DNA from: Prochlorococcus sp. AG-402-K04
Lineage (GTDB): Bacteria > Cyanobacteriota > Cyanobacteriia > PCC-6307 > Cyanobiaceae
NCBI GenBank assembly: GCA_003216895.1
Contig: QCID01000002.1
Coordinates: 62,001 to 126,000 of the forward strand
Length of the DNA stretch: 64,000 bases
Direction: 5' to 3'
Each line of letters starts with the position of its first letter. Positions within the stretch are counted from its first letter, which is position 1. Position numbers and translations under genes: made by a program. Under the pieces are notes generated by a model. That model had not been told where the DNA came from and did not search any database. It worked only from the letters and a program-made list of their open reading frames with translations. Positions 57,911 to 64,000 of this stretch are shown here, in pieces.

Positions 57911-58075
57911 TTGAATTTATACCTTACAGTCTCATTTGGAGAGTTAGAGCTATCTAACCTAAGTTTTTGGAGTCTTGTTGGTATAACAGTATTATTTGTA
58001 ATTTCTTTTGTTTTATCAACAATTCCTCTTACTAAAAATATAAAAGATACAAAAAATACTGCTTCAAAAAAATAA
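57911..58075 (+). CDS. Small single-helix membrane protein
   Basis: A TTG-initiated frame encodes 54 residues: a short N-terminal strand (MNLYLTVSFGELELSN), one transmembrane helix at about 18-40 (LSFWSLVGITVLFVISFVL) and a Lys/Thr-rich tail ending ASKK. An in-frame stop lies two codons before the TTG, which fixes the start. The clean helix plus charged tail looks like a real thylakoid-type small protein, but the family is not recognised. Confidence 0.5.
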   Translation: MNLYLTVSFGELELSNLSFWSLVGITVLFVISFVLSTIPLTKNIKDTKNTASKK

Positions 58076-58078
58076 AAT

Positions 58079-58321
58079 TCAAGCAGCCTCTTTATACTCT
58101 GAAAAATCTCTATTCGCCCAATGCATTTTTTTTATAGACAGATTAACAGTAGCGATCTGTTCGCCTTCATCTTCCATAGATATTAAATTTCTATCATTTA
58201 GAAGTTGATTTGAATTTCCATTAGAAGGGACGCTAGTGGATATCCTTAAACGATATTTACGAGCAAGATTCTGAATGGAGAAGCCTTCTGCTTTGGATCG
58301 ATGTGGCCAAAAATTCTTCAA
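58079..58321 (-). CDS. Conserved hypothetical small protein
   Basis: The 80-residue protein starts with TTG and is basic at its N-terminus (FWPHRSKAEGFSIQNLARKYRLR), followed by Ser/Asn-rich residues and an acidic centre MEDEGEQIATVNL. There is no membrane segment. Its stop is 3 bp from the stop of the opposing small membrane ORF. The composition looks coding, and I recall similar short proteins in Prochlorococcus, but no function is known. Confidence 0.5.
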   Translation of the reverse strand: MKNFWPHRSKAEGFSIQNLARKYRLRISTSVPSNGNSNQLLNDRNLISMEDEGEQIATVNLSIKKMHWANRDFSEYKEAA

Positions 58322-58418
58322 AATAAAATAAACTCTTTTACAAAGAAAACCAAAAATAAGAAAATTGCAAGTAATTCTTTTTTTTTATAACAAATCTTTT
58401 TTGAACTATTCCAAGAAA

Positions 58419-58985
58419 TTAAGCAGCTGGCATGGCAGGTTTGTATGATTCTTTATCTCCTACACATTCAAGACTTTCCCTGGTAGAAACTCCTGTAGTT
58501 GGATTTACTCCATCTGCTATTTTACAAAGATTTCTCTGGTCTTCACTATCAAGAATAGCAAATGTGAAATCAGCTCCTTCAATTTGAGCTCCAGCAAAGC
58601 TGCTACCCGAGGCGATCATGTTTATCAAAACCGCATTTCTAAGATCAGTTTTCTGAAAATTAACTCTGTCCGAGAGGGTATCTGTGAGGTCTATACCGTT
58701 AAGATTTGAACCTTTGAGATCAGACAAAGTTAATGTTGTTCCATGAAGATCAACATCACTGAAATCAGCATCTCTTGCCATTGCACCAGCTATTGAAGAA
58801 AGATGTAAGTCTTCTCCATGAAAATTAAATCCAGTGATATCAGATCGAACGTAGCTTGGAACTTCGTCTCCCTCTCCCTTAACTGCTACATTTGCTCCGG
58901 CAAAGACTGGATTCACTCCAAAAAAAATGATTAAAAAGCTGAGTACATATTTAATTATTTTTGAAAAAAGGAGATCAAAATTCAT
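58419..58985 (-). CDS. Exported pentapeptide-repeat protein
   Basis: The 188-residue protein has a signal peptide (about 1-29, cut after VFA) and a series of pentapeptide repeats of the A(D/N)LxG type (about 52-145, such as [20 protein letters not shown] and [10 protein letters not shown]). The C-terminal segment [20 protein letters not shown] plus LEC has two cysteines and matches thylakoid-lumen pentapeptide proteins such as plant TL15/TL20.3. Location is likely thylakoid lumen or periplasm. The function of these lumen proteins is unknown. Confidence 0.88.
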   Translation of the reverse strand: MNFDLLFSKIIKYVLSFLIIFFGVNPVFAGANVAVKGEGDEVPSYVRSDITGFNFHGEDLHLSSIAGAMARDADFSDVDLHGTTLTLSDLKGSNLNGIDLTDTLSDRVNFQKTDLRNAVLINMIASGSSFAGAQIEGADFTFAILDSEDQRNLCKIADGVNPTTGVSTRESLECVGDKESYKPAMPAA

Positions 58986-59091
58986 GAGTAGAGATGAGAA
59001 TCAATCTGAATAATGCAATTATCTCTCGTATTAAAGAATTTTATATACATTGATAAGACAAATTAATGTAAGAAGATGTATCTAGTAATGA

Positions 59092-59271
59092 CTATAAAAG
59101 AGGTCTTCCAGAAATAAATTCATGCATGACTGGATTCATCCAATATAAACCAACGAATAACATTAAGAATACATTAAAAAATATCAAAGCTCCGCCGAGC
59201 AAAAAAGTTTGATCATTCGAAGAATTATCTTTTGTAGTTTCTTGAACAATGGCTTGGAAATTCTGGTTCAT
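59092..59271 (-). CDS. Small single-helix membrane protein
   Basis: An ATG-initiated minus-strand frame encodes 59 residues. The polar N-terminus MNQNFQAIVQETTKDNSSND precedes a transmembrane helix (about 22-44, TFLLGGALIFFNVFLMLFV). The tail GLYWMNPVMHEFISGRPLL reads as structured rather than random. It is too short for usual ORF cut-offs. It lies between the pentapeptide gene and the MIF-like gene. A photosynthesis-related small protein is possible, but I cannot name it. Confidence 0.55.
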   Translation of the reverse strand: MNQNFQAIVQETTKDNSSNDQTFLLGGALIFFNVFLMLFVGLYWMNPVMHEFISGRPLL

Positions 59272-59477
59272 TTTGCATAAAAAGACTTGACCAAGTTACT
59301 AGAAAAACAAAATTATTGAGGCTCTAACAGGAAAACTTACAGGATCTTTCTTTTTTTTTAAGATTTTAAAAATATTTTTTTCTGGGAACTCTTAATAAAT
59401 AATGTTTGGATGTTTTTTAGTTTTAATAAATCAATATCCCTTTCTAGTATTAGTATTTGTCAAAAATTGATTCACTC

Positions 59478-59819
59478 ATGCCTTTCATTCAAATCAACAC
59501 ATCTTCCAAAAGTGTTGTAGACAATCATGATTTGTTCCAAAAAGATATTTCAAAAATGGTTGCTGATCTAACCAGAAAACCTGAGGATTACGTAATGACA
59601 ATGATTCAAAGGGATACCAAGATGACATTTGCTGGATCAGATGAACCATGCTGCTTTATCAAAGTTAAATCAATTGGCTCACTAAAACCTTCCACGATGA
59701 GCAAGTCTTTGTGTGAGTTAATTGCATCTAAAACAAATATAAATATGAATAGAATTTACATTGAATTTATTGACGTTAAAGCCACAAATTGGGGATTCAA
59801 TGGTTCAACATTTGGATAG
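59478..59819 (+). CDS. MIF/tautomerase-family protein
   Basis: The 113-residue product is a macrophage migration inhibitory factor homologue. I choose the ATG at 59478, not an upstream codon, because these enzymes need Pro as the first residue after Met removal; here the protein begins MPFIQINTS. Other family landmarks are DYVMTMIQRDTKMTFAGSDEPC, SLCELIASKTNI, IYIEFIDVKATNWGFNGSTFG. Cyanobacterial members show phenylpyruvate/dopachrome tautomerase activity in known cases. The natural substrate in bacteria is unknown. Confidence 0.92.
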   Translation: MPFIQINTSSKSVVDNHDLFQKDISKMVADLTRKPEDYVMTMIQRDTKMTFAGSDEPCCFIKVKSIGSLKPSTMSKSLCELIASKTNINMNRIYIEFIDVKATNWGFNGSTFG

Positions 59820-59976
59820 TAAATGATATCGTAAAGAAAATTAAAAATTAAAATATTTAATTAGATGTATTTACTCTATTCATACAATAAGAGATACTAC
59901 AAACCCTAACAGAATATAGCCTTTCAATAGATGGTCGTAAAGTTATTTTCAATCTGTACTTTGCCCATAATCCATG

Positions 59977-60120
59977 TCAATGCTTAATAAATTTATCAAT
60001 GATCGCCAATTTTGCTGGGGCATAAAACCAACCTAAACCAATCAAACTATAAGCCCCTTGAAAAACCTTAATATCTTTATTTACTAAACCATCACTTTTT
60101 AAAGCTTGGAATCTTTCCAT
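59977..60120 (-). CDS. Small hypothetical protein
   Basis: A 47-residue ATG-initiated frame reads MERFQALKSDGLVNKDIKV, then FQGAYSLIGLGWFYAPAKLA and IIDKFIKH. It combines an amphipathic head with a mildly hydrophobic central stretch. The composition looks coding and the surrounding strand has no competing gene. No family is recognised. Confidence 0.45.
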   Translation of the reverse strand: MERFQALKSDGLVNKDIKVFQGAYSLIGLGWFYAPAKLAIIDKFIKH

Positions 60121-60191
60121 GGCTTATTTTTAAGTAATTCCGTATTTAAGATGTAAAGAAAAATCTGAATTATTAATATCAATAAATCTTA

Positions 60192-60252
60192 GATATCCCA
60201 TTTAGATAAATTGATTACAAGAAATCAATCTATCTTTTGTGAAAGGGATATC
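60192..60252. repeat. 61-nt imperfect hairpin
   Basis: GATATCCC (60192-60199) pairs with GGGATATC (60245-60252), and inner segments AGATA..TTGATT and AATCAA..TATCT continue the stem with small internal loops around an ACAAG-type apex. It has no adjacent T-run, so a structured RNA or DNA-binding element is more likely than a terminator. Confidence 0.45.
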
Positions 60253-60288
60253 CTCCGTCAAAAGAAATAGTCAATTTGACTGTGCTCA

Positions 60289-60322
60289 TAAAAAATTTGA
60301 GCCCTCACAAGGGTTTGAATTT
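60289..60322 (-). terminator. Possible minus-strand terminator
   Basis: AAATTTGAGCCCT (60293-60305) pairs with AGGGTTTGAATTT (60310-60322) through a CACA loop, with three wobble pairs in RNA. On the minus strand the stem leads into a run of Ts. No minus-strand gene ends directly upstream of it, so a short antisense or pcb read-through transcript is the only candidate. Confidence 0.3.
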
Positions 60323-60418
60323 AAGAAGAAAAGGCTATCTTCGTTGTTCAATGTAAATAAACACTTGATAGCATCGACATAAAGAGCGATCTTAATGATA
60401 TCTAACTGATAAAAAAAA

Positions 60419-60808
60419 ATGGGTGCATTATTTATTCTCATATTAATCTCAGTATTAGTAGTTTCCACCTTGCTTTTCTTTAACAAAGGTGAAAAAGCTC
60501 AAGAGATTAAAAGCATTCTCAAAGATATATCTGAAAATTTCAAAGAACTCTTCTCAAATCTTAAAAAGCTTTATGTGATAGTTAAAGAGTTAATTCAATC
60601 AAAATTAGACAAAGAACCAACTCAACTGAAAGAAGAAACAACCGAGTCGGAACCTAAAGCCATCGCTGAACCTGAAGCCATCGCTGAACCTGAAGCCATT
60701 GCTGAACCTGAAGTAAATGCTGAAAATAAAATCCTTACAAATAAAGAATTAGAAACTCCCTCTGAAGATTCAATTGATAAAGAAAATATTGATATAAAAA
60801 CGGAGTAA
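60419..60808 (+). CDS. Membrane-anchored protein with acidic EPEAIA repeats
   Basis: The 129-residue protein starts with a transmembrane helix (about 2-20, GALFILILISVLVVSTLLFF), followed by an amphipathic Lys/Glu helix (about 24-70). A Glu/Pro/Ala repeat region (about 78-102) contains near-identical EPEAIA units, then an acidic tail. The layout suggests an anchor with an extended charged arm at the membrane. It ends just before a two-way terminator shared with the pcb array. No family is recognised. Confidence 0.55.
   Translation: MGALFILILISVLVVSTLLFFNKGEKAQEIKSILKDISENFKELFSNLKKLYVIVKELIQSKLDKEPTQLKEETTESEPKAIAEPEAIAEPEAIAEPEVNAENKILTNKELETPSEDSIDKENIDIKTE
60655..60714 (+). repeat. 18-bp tandem repeat GAACCTGAAGCCATCGCT
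   Basis: About three 18-bp units occur in tandem in the acidic protein gene (the first with AAAGCC in place of GAAGCC, the third with ATTGCT). A fourth, degenerate unit follows (GAACCTGAAGTAAATGCT). It codes EPEAIA units and, like the petH repeat, is an 18-bp in-frame array. Confidence 0.9.
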
Positions 60809-60833
60809 TTTTTTAGTTAAATATTTTTCCAAT

Positions 60834-60865
60834 AAAAAGCCCCATCAAATTTGATGAGGCTTTTT
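60834..60865. terminator. Bidirectional intrinsic terminator
   Basis: AAAAAGCC (60834-60841) pairs with GGCTTTTT (60858-60865), and the inner CATCAAA/TTTGATG arms extend the stem with one mismatch. A-tract and T-tract flank both sides, so it can stop the upstream plus-strand gene and the minus-strand pcb gene. Confidence 0.85.
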
Positions 60866-60889
60866 GATTAGAAATTAAGTTTGAATCTA

Positions 60890-61945
60890 CTAACTCTCAG
60901 TTGTTGCGAGAGAAGCTACTGATCCAACAACACGACGGAAATCAAAGCCCATGGCTCTAAGAGCATGCCAGATATGTCCTTGAATAAAGAAAAATCCAAA
61001 GTAATAGTGAACATTTGACAATGCTGCTCTAGTTGTATGGCCTAAGAACGCAGTGCTATCTGAGACATCACCTGTGTCTACCCAATAAGGAGAAATTCCA
61101 AATTTCAAAGCTAAAGGCTCTCCATACCAATCAATTGGATAAACAGTTGTATTTTGTGCACACCAGAATGCAGCGACAATTGCCATCCAGCCAATACCAG
61201 CAAGAGACCATGAAAGTACTGCTTCTGCTGAAAGCAATCCTTTACCTTTGAATTCAGTGTATTCGCCTAGTTGTTTTGTAGCTATGTGCCATGCACCACC
61301 ACTAATTTGAACGAATGCTAAAAATGCATGTCCGCTCATTACTTCTTCAAGGCTGTCAATGGTTAGGAAGTCGAACTGATGACCGTAAACCATTCCAAAG
61401 TCACCATATCCAGGGAAGATTGTCCTGATTTCAGCTATGGCTGGGTCATAAATTCCATGCCATCTTGCCCATTCTACGAACCAAATATTTGCAACCCCAA
61501 AGAAAATCAAATGATGTCCAAGAATGAATGTCAAATTATCTGGGTTATCCCATTCTAGTTTGAATTTCTTAGTGGTAGGGATAGGACCATCTTTCAAGTC
61601 CGGATCAAATAAGAGTGAATGAGCCAATCCAGCCGTTCCATATACAGCTGAAAAAATCAAATGGAAAATAGCAATTGTTGCTACACCAGCTCCGGTCCAT
61701 ACTCCAGCTTCATCAAAGCCAATGCCAAGAGATGCTAGATGAGCAAGGAAAATGGAACTTTGATGTCCCATTGGTATTTCTGGGTTGTAGCGAGCAAGCT
61801 CCCAAAGGGTACTTCCACCAGCTGCAAAGCAAATCAGGCCTGTGTGTCCGATATGTGACCCTATGAATCGACCCGCGCGATTGGTCACCACAGAATTGCC
61901 AACCCACCACCCGTAGGTGACGTCTGGGTTTCCGTAGGTCTGCAT
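60890..61945 (-). CDS. pcb: Divinyl chlorophyll a/b light-harvesting protein Pcb (copy 1)
   Basis: Pcb proteins are six-helix membrane antenna proteins related to IsiA and CP43, binding divinyl chlorophylls a and b around the photosystems of Prochlorococcus. The 351-residue protein begins MQTYGNPDVTYGWW and has the conserved helix-loop segments GHTGLICFAAGGSTLWELARY, FILGHHLIFFG and HYYFGFFFIQGHIWHALRAM, with many histidines for chlorophyll ligation. It differs from copy 2 mainly in the loop after FPGYGDFGMVYGHQFDF. The specific letter name is not assignable by eye. Confidence 0.96.
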   Translation of the reverse strand: MQTYGNPDVTYGWWVGNSVVTNRAGRFIGSHIGHTGLICFAAGGSTLWELARYNPEIPMGHQSSIFLAHLASLGIGFDEAGVWTGAGVATIAIFHLIFSAVYGTAGLAHSLLFDPDLKDGPIPTTKKFKLEWDNPDNLTFILGHHLIFFGVANIWFVEWARWHGIYDPAIAEIRTIFPGYGDFGMVYGHQFDFLTIDSLEEVMSGHAFLAFVQISGGAWHIATKQLGEYTEFKGKGLLSAEAVLSWSLAGIGWMAIVAAFWCAQNTTVYPIDWYGEPLALKFGISPYWVDTGDVSDSTAFLGHTTRAALSNVHYYFGFFFIQGHIWHALRAMGFDFRRVVGSVASLATTES

Positions 61946-61978
61946 AATAAAGGAATTAAAGTCGAAATTTTGGTTACC

Positions 61979-62020
61979 TTACACTTTTTGGAATTGTTTT
62001 TACCAGAATAGTTAGAGGTC
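61979..62020 (-). promoter_or_regulatory. Conserved promoter-like motif pair before pcb copy 1
   Basis: On the minus strand, TAACTATTCTG and, 18 bases further, AGTGTAA lie upstream of the start (61979-61985 and 62004-62020 on plus coordinates). The same two motifs with identical spacing precede pcb copy 2. The first resembles a -10 region; the second could be a leader element. Confidence 0.6.
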
Positions 62021-62074
62021 TTTATAGGTCTCTCTCATTTTTTACCAAAAAAGCTCTTTTATCTTAAAAATAGA

Positions 62075-62104
62075 CAAAAAAATACCCCCCAAAAAGGGAG
62101 GTAT
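62075..62104 (-). terminator. Intrinsic terminator of pcb copy 2
   Basis: On the minus strand the stem formed by ATACCCCCC (62082-62090) and GGGAGGTAT (62096-62104), with one mismatch, is followed by seven Ts. It lies 21 bp downstream of the copy 2 stop. Confidence 0.8.
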
Positions 62105-62124
62105 ATTTTTGTTTTTTTTTTAAT

Positions 62125-63237
62125 CTATCTTGGAGCTCTTCCGTTGAAACCAGCGCCTTCAACCCTGACTGTTGCGCCTTCAGTATTACCAATTGCTTCG
62201 GAAACCTTCTTGAAGTCAAATCCTAAAGCTCGTAAAGCATGCCAGAAGTGACCCTGTAAGAAGAAAAATCCAAAGTAATAATGAACATTAACTAAAGCAG
62301 CTCTAGTTGTATGACCAAAGAAAGCTGTTATGCCTGTGCTATCTGCAGTATCTACCCAATATGGTGCAACTGAGAACTGTAATTTTAAAGGCTCACCAAA
62401 CCACTCAATTGGATAAACAGTTGTATTGGTGGCAGCCCAGAATGCTGCAACAATTGCCATCCAACCAATACCAGCAAGAGACCATGAAAGTACTGCCTCT
62501 GCAGAAAGCAATTCAGCTCCTTTGTACTTACTCCATTCGCCAAGCCTCTTGTTTTCCCATTGAGTTGAACCTGCAACCATATGAATAGTTGCACCAGTCA
62601 ATTCTGCAAAAGCAAGAAATGCATGGCCACCCATTACATCTTCTAGGCTATCAATTCCAATGAAATCAAATTGACGATTCCAAATCATCGTCAAATCAAG
62701 ATTGTAATTAACCTGTCTTACTGCACCAATAGCTGGATCATATATGCCGTGGATTCTTGCCCATTCAACAAAGGCTATACAAGCCATTCCAAAGAAAAAT
62801 AAATGATGACCCAGGATAAACGTCTGATTATCTGGATTATTCCATTCCAATTTAAACTTTCTAGCTCTTGGAACTTCGCTGTCTGCAACATCAGCCTCAA
62901 AATAAACTGCATGCAATAAAGCACCACCACCGTAAACCATTGACAAAACCAAATGAACTATGGCTACGGCTGCGACACCAACACCAGTCCAAGCTCCAGC
63001 CTCGTCAAAACCTACGCCGAAGGCGGCAAGATGCCCCAAGAATAAGGAGCTTTGATGCCCCATAGGGATCTCTGGATTGTAGCGAGCAAGTTCCCAAAGG
63101 GTACTTCCTCCAGCCGCAAATGCGATCAAGCCTGTATGCCCAATATGGGAGGCGATGAATCGACCAGAACGACTTGTGACCACAGAATTACCAGCCCACC
63201 ACTCGTAAGTAACGTCTGGATTTCCATAGCTCTGCAT
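62125..63237 (-). CDS. pcb: Divinyl chlorophyll a/b light-harvesting protein Pcb (copy 2)
   Basis: The 370-residue paralogue begins MQSYGNPDVTYEWWAGNS, and shares the six-helix layout and His-rich helices with copy 1. It differs by an inserted stretch, WENKRLGEWSKYKG, preceded by THMVAGSTQ-like residues in the region before the fifth helix, and by a C-terminal extension EGATVRVEGAGFNGRAPR. It has its own promoter-like motifs and terminator, so it is probably transcribed separately. It acts in the thylakoid antenna. Confidence 0.96.
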   Translation of the reverse strand: MQSYGNPDVTYEWWAGNSVVTSRSGRFIASHIGHTGLIAFAAGGSTLWELARYNPEIPMGHQSSLFLGHLAAFGVGFDEAGAWTGVGVAAVAIVHLVLSMVYGGGALLHAVYFEADVADSEVPRARKFKLEWNNPDNQTFILGHHLFFFGMACIAFVEWARIHGIYDPAIGAVRQVNYNLDLTMIWNRQFDFIGIDSLEDVMGGHAFLAFAELTGATIHMVAGSTQWENKRLGEWSKYKGAELLSAEAVLSWSLAGIGWMAIVAAFWAATNTTVYPIEWFGEPLKLQFSVAPYWVDTADSTGITAFFGHTTRAALVNVHYYFGFFFLQGHFWHALRALGFDFKKVSEAIGNTEGATVRVEGAGFNGRAPR

Positions 63238-63272
63238 AATTTCTAAGCGAATCAGGGAAATATGGGTGCAGA

Positions 63273-63314
63273 TTACACTCTGTTCAATTGATATGTGCAG
63301 AATAGTTAAAGGTC
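63273..63314 (-). promoter_or_regulatory. Conserved promoter-like motif pair before pcb copy 2
   Basis: TTACACT (63273-63279) and CAGAATAGTTAAAGGTC (63298-63314) on the plus strand match the copy 1 leader almost exactly, with the same 18-base spacing and a nearly equal distance to the start (36 versus 34 bp). The surrounding bases differ, which makes chance or simple duplication less likely. Confidence 0.6.
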
Positions 63315-63424
63315 GTTATGTTTGAAATTCTTTTTTCCAGATATAAGAGAGTCATCAAGTCTTACTAGCTTTATCAAATCAATGTTTCGCAAGAATTTAT
63401 TAGACCAAGCAAAAAAAAAAACCA

Positions 63425-63453
63425 CAAAAAAAAGAGAGGATTAAATCCTCTCT
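63425..63453 (-). terminator. Intrinsic terminator of pcb copy 3
   Basis: AGAGAGGAT (63433-63441) pairs perfectly with ATCCTCTCT (63445-63453) around a TAA loop. On the minus strand it is followed by a T-run at 63425-63432, 26 bp after the copy 3 stop. Confidence 0.85.
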
Positions 63454-63478
63454 TTTTTAAATCAACTTTATTAATAAA

Positions 63479-64000
63479 TCAATAAAGTTGAGCAGGAAGA
63501 GGCTCTTTTAGAACTTTCTTAAAGTCAAATCCCATAGCCCTTAAAGCATGCCATAGATGACCTTGAAGGAAGAAAAATCCAAAGTAATAATGAACATTTG
63601 CCAGAGCCGCTCTAGTTGTATGACCAAAGAAAGCAGGACCTCCTGAAAGATCAACACTATCAATCCAATAAGGTGCAATACCAAACTTCAAGATTAATGC
63701 CTCTCCATACCAAGCTTCTGGGTAAACAGTTGTGTTTTGTGCACACCAGAAAGCTGCCACAACAGCCATCCAACCAAGACCTGCGCATGAGAAAGAAAGA
63801 ATTGCTTCAGCAGATAGAAGACCAGCACCTTTGAACTTGGTGTATTCACCAACTTGCTTAGTTGCTATATGGAAAGCTCCACCTGTTATTTCCAAGAAAG
63901 CCAAGAAAGCATGGCCTCCCAAAACATCTTCAAGACTATCGATAGCCAAGAAATCAAACTGATGGTTCCAAATGTTAGTCAAATTCAAGTTGTACTCGAC
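63479..64000 (-). CDS. pcb: Light-harvesting protein Pcb (copy 3, 5' part outside the window)
   Basis: Only the C-terminal part (about 173 residues) is present; reading continues off the window edge as VEYNLNLTNIWNHQFDF. The segment LSFSCAGLGWMAVVAAFWCAQNTTVYPEAWYGEAL and the final HYYFGFFFLQGHLWHALRAMGFDFKKVLKEPLPAQLY are homologous to the other copies. It lacks the long C-terminal tail of copy 2. The reading frame is open, so there is no sign of decay. Confidence 0.95.
   Translation of the reverse strand, partial: VEYNLNLTNIWNHQFDFLAIDSLEDVLGGHAFLAFLEITGGAFHIATKQVGEYTKFKGAGLLSAEAILSFSCAGLGWMAVVAAFWCAQNTTVYPEAWYGEALILKFGIAPYWIDSVDLSGGPAFFGHTTRAALANVHYYFGFFFLQGHLWHALRAMGFDFKKVLKEPLPAQLY

Larger units (their letters stand above)
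60121..60418. other. Gap with two hairpin structures
   Basis: About 300 bp with no convincing gene. It holds a long imperfect hairpin (60192-60252) whose outer arms GATATCCC and GGGATATC match exactly, and a second wobble-rich hairpin (60293-60322) followed on the minus strand by a T-run. These could be a terminator pair or a structured RNA. Confidence 0.45.

Noticed and set aside
1-64000. Insertion sequences, integrases or prophage genes
   Set aside because: No transposase, integrase or phage structural proteins are present; the small-gene region near 57-60.8 kb is the only accessory-looking part.

Overview
The window is a gene-dense, AT-rich stretch of a marine picocyanobacterial chromosome, almost certainly Prochlorococcus. 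The strongest evidence is at the right end, where at least three tandem pcb genes encode the divinyl-chlorophyll antenna proteins of Prochlorococcus. Several pcb copies in a row point to a low-light-adapted ecotype. Other support comes from a ferredoxin-NADP reductase without the phycobilisome-binding CpcD domain, Yfr1 RNA between guaB and trxA, sasA, petG, cytM, chlI, and heavy use of GTG and TTG starts. The exact strain cannot be fixed from the sequence alone.

Layout. 1-11.9 kb: rimI, clpC, a polyol-dehydrogenase-like gene, an alpha/beta hydrolase, a DUF2993 gene, cdsA, a fold-type I amino acid decarboxylase, an ABC1 kinase, a pseudouridine synthase and a RodZ-like gene. 11.9-20.2 kb: malQ, prsA, pepN, a lipoprotein, a possible bilin-lyase-fold protein, the clock output kinase sasA and tRNA-Glu. 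20.5-26 kb: petH, then zwf-opcA-cobB (oxidative pentose phosphate pathway and cobalamin). 26-30 kb: a minus-strand operon folD-crtE-DUF212-recD-like. 30-41.7 kb: a 7TM-HD phosphodiesterase, leuA, a GH57 glucan enzyme, crtL-gyrA, and guaB followed by Yfr1. 41.9-50.4 kb: housekeeping genes from trxA to hom, with petG hidden on the opposite strand between rsmD and cytM. 50.4-56.2 kb: an orphan peptide/nickel-type ABC binding protein and permease, a DUF1400 hydrolase, an MFS transporter and a DUF2834 gene. 56.3-60.8 kb: a PfkB-type kinase followed by a run of small, mostly membrane or unknown genes. 60.9-64 kb: the tandem pcb array on the minus strand, cut by the window end.

Functional themes are photosynthetic electron transfer and light harvesting (petH, petG, cytM, pcb, chlI, crtE, crtL), night-time carbon use (zwf, opcA, malQ, GH57), circadian output (sasA) and core housekeeping. 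No transposase, integrase, CRISPR array or rRNA was seen. The most unusual parts are the small-gene region before pcb, paired motifs conserved at the same place upstream of two pcb genes, a 17-bp perfect hairpin just before the PfkB kinase start, the rebuilt N-terminus of PetH, and genes missed by simple ORF calling (petG and three small ORFs).
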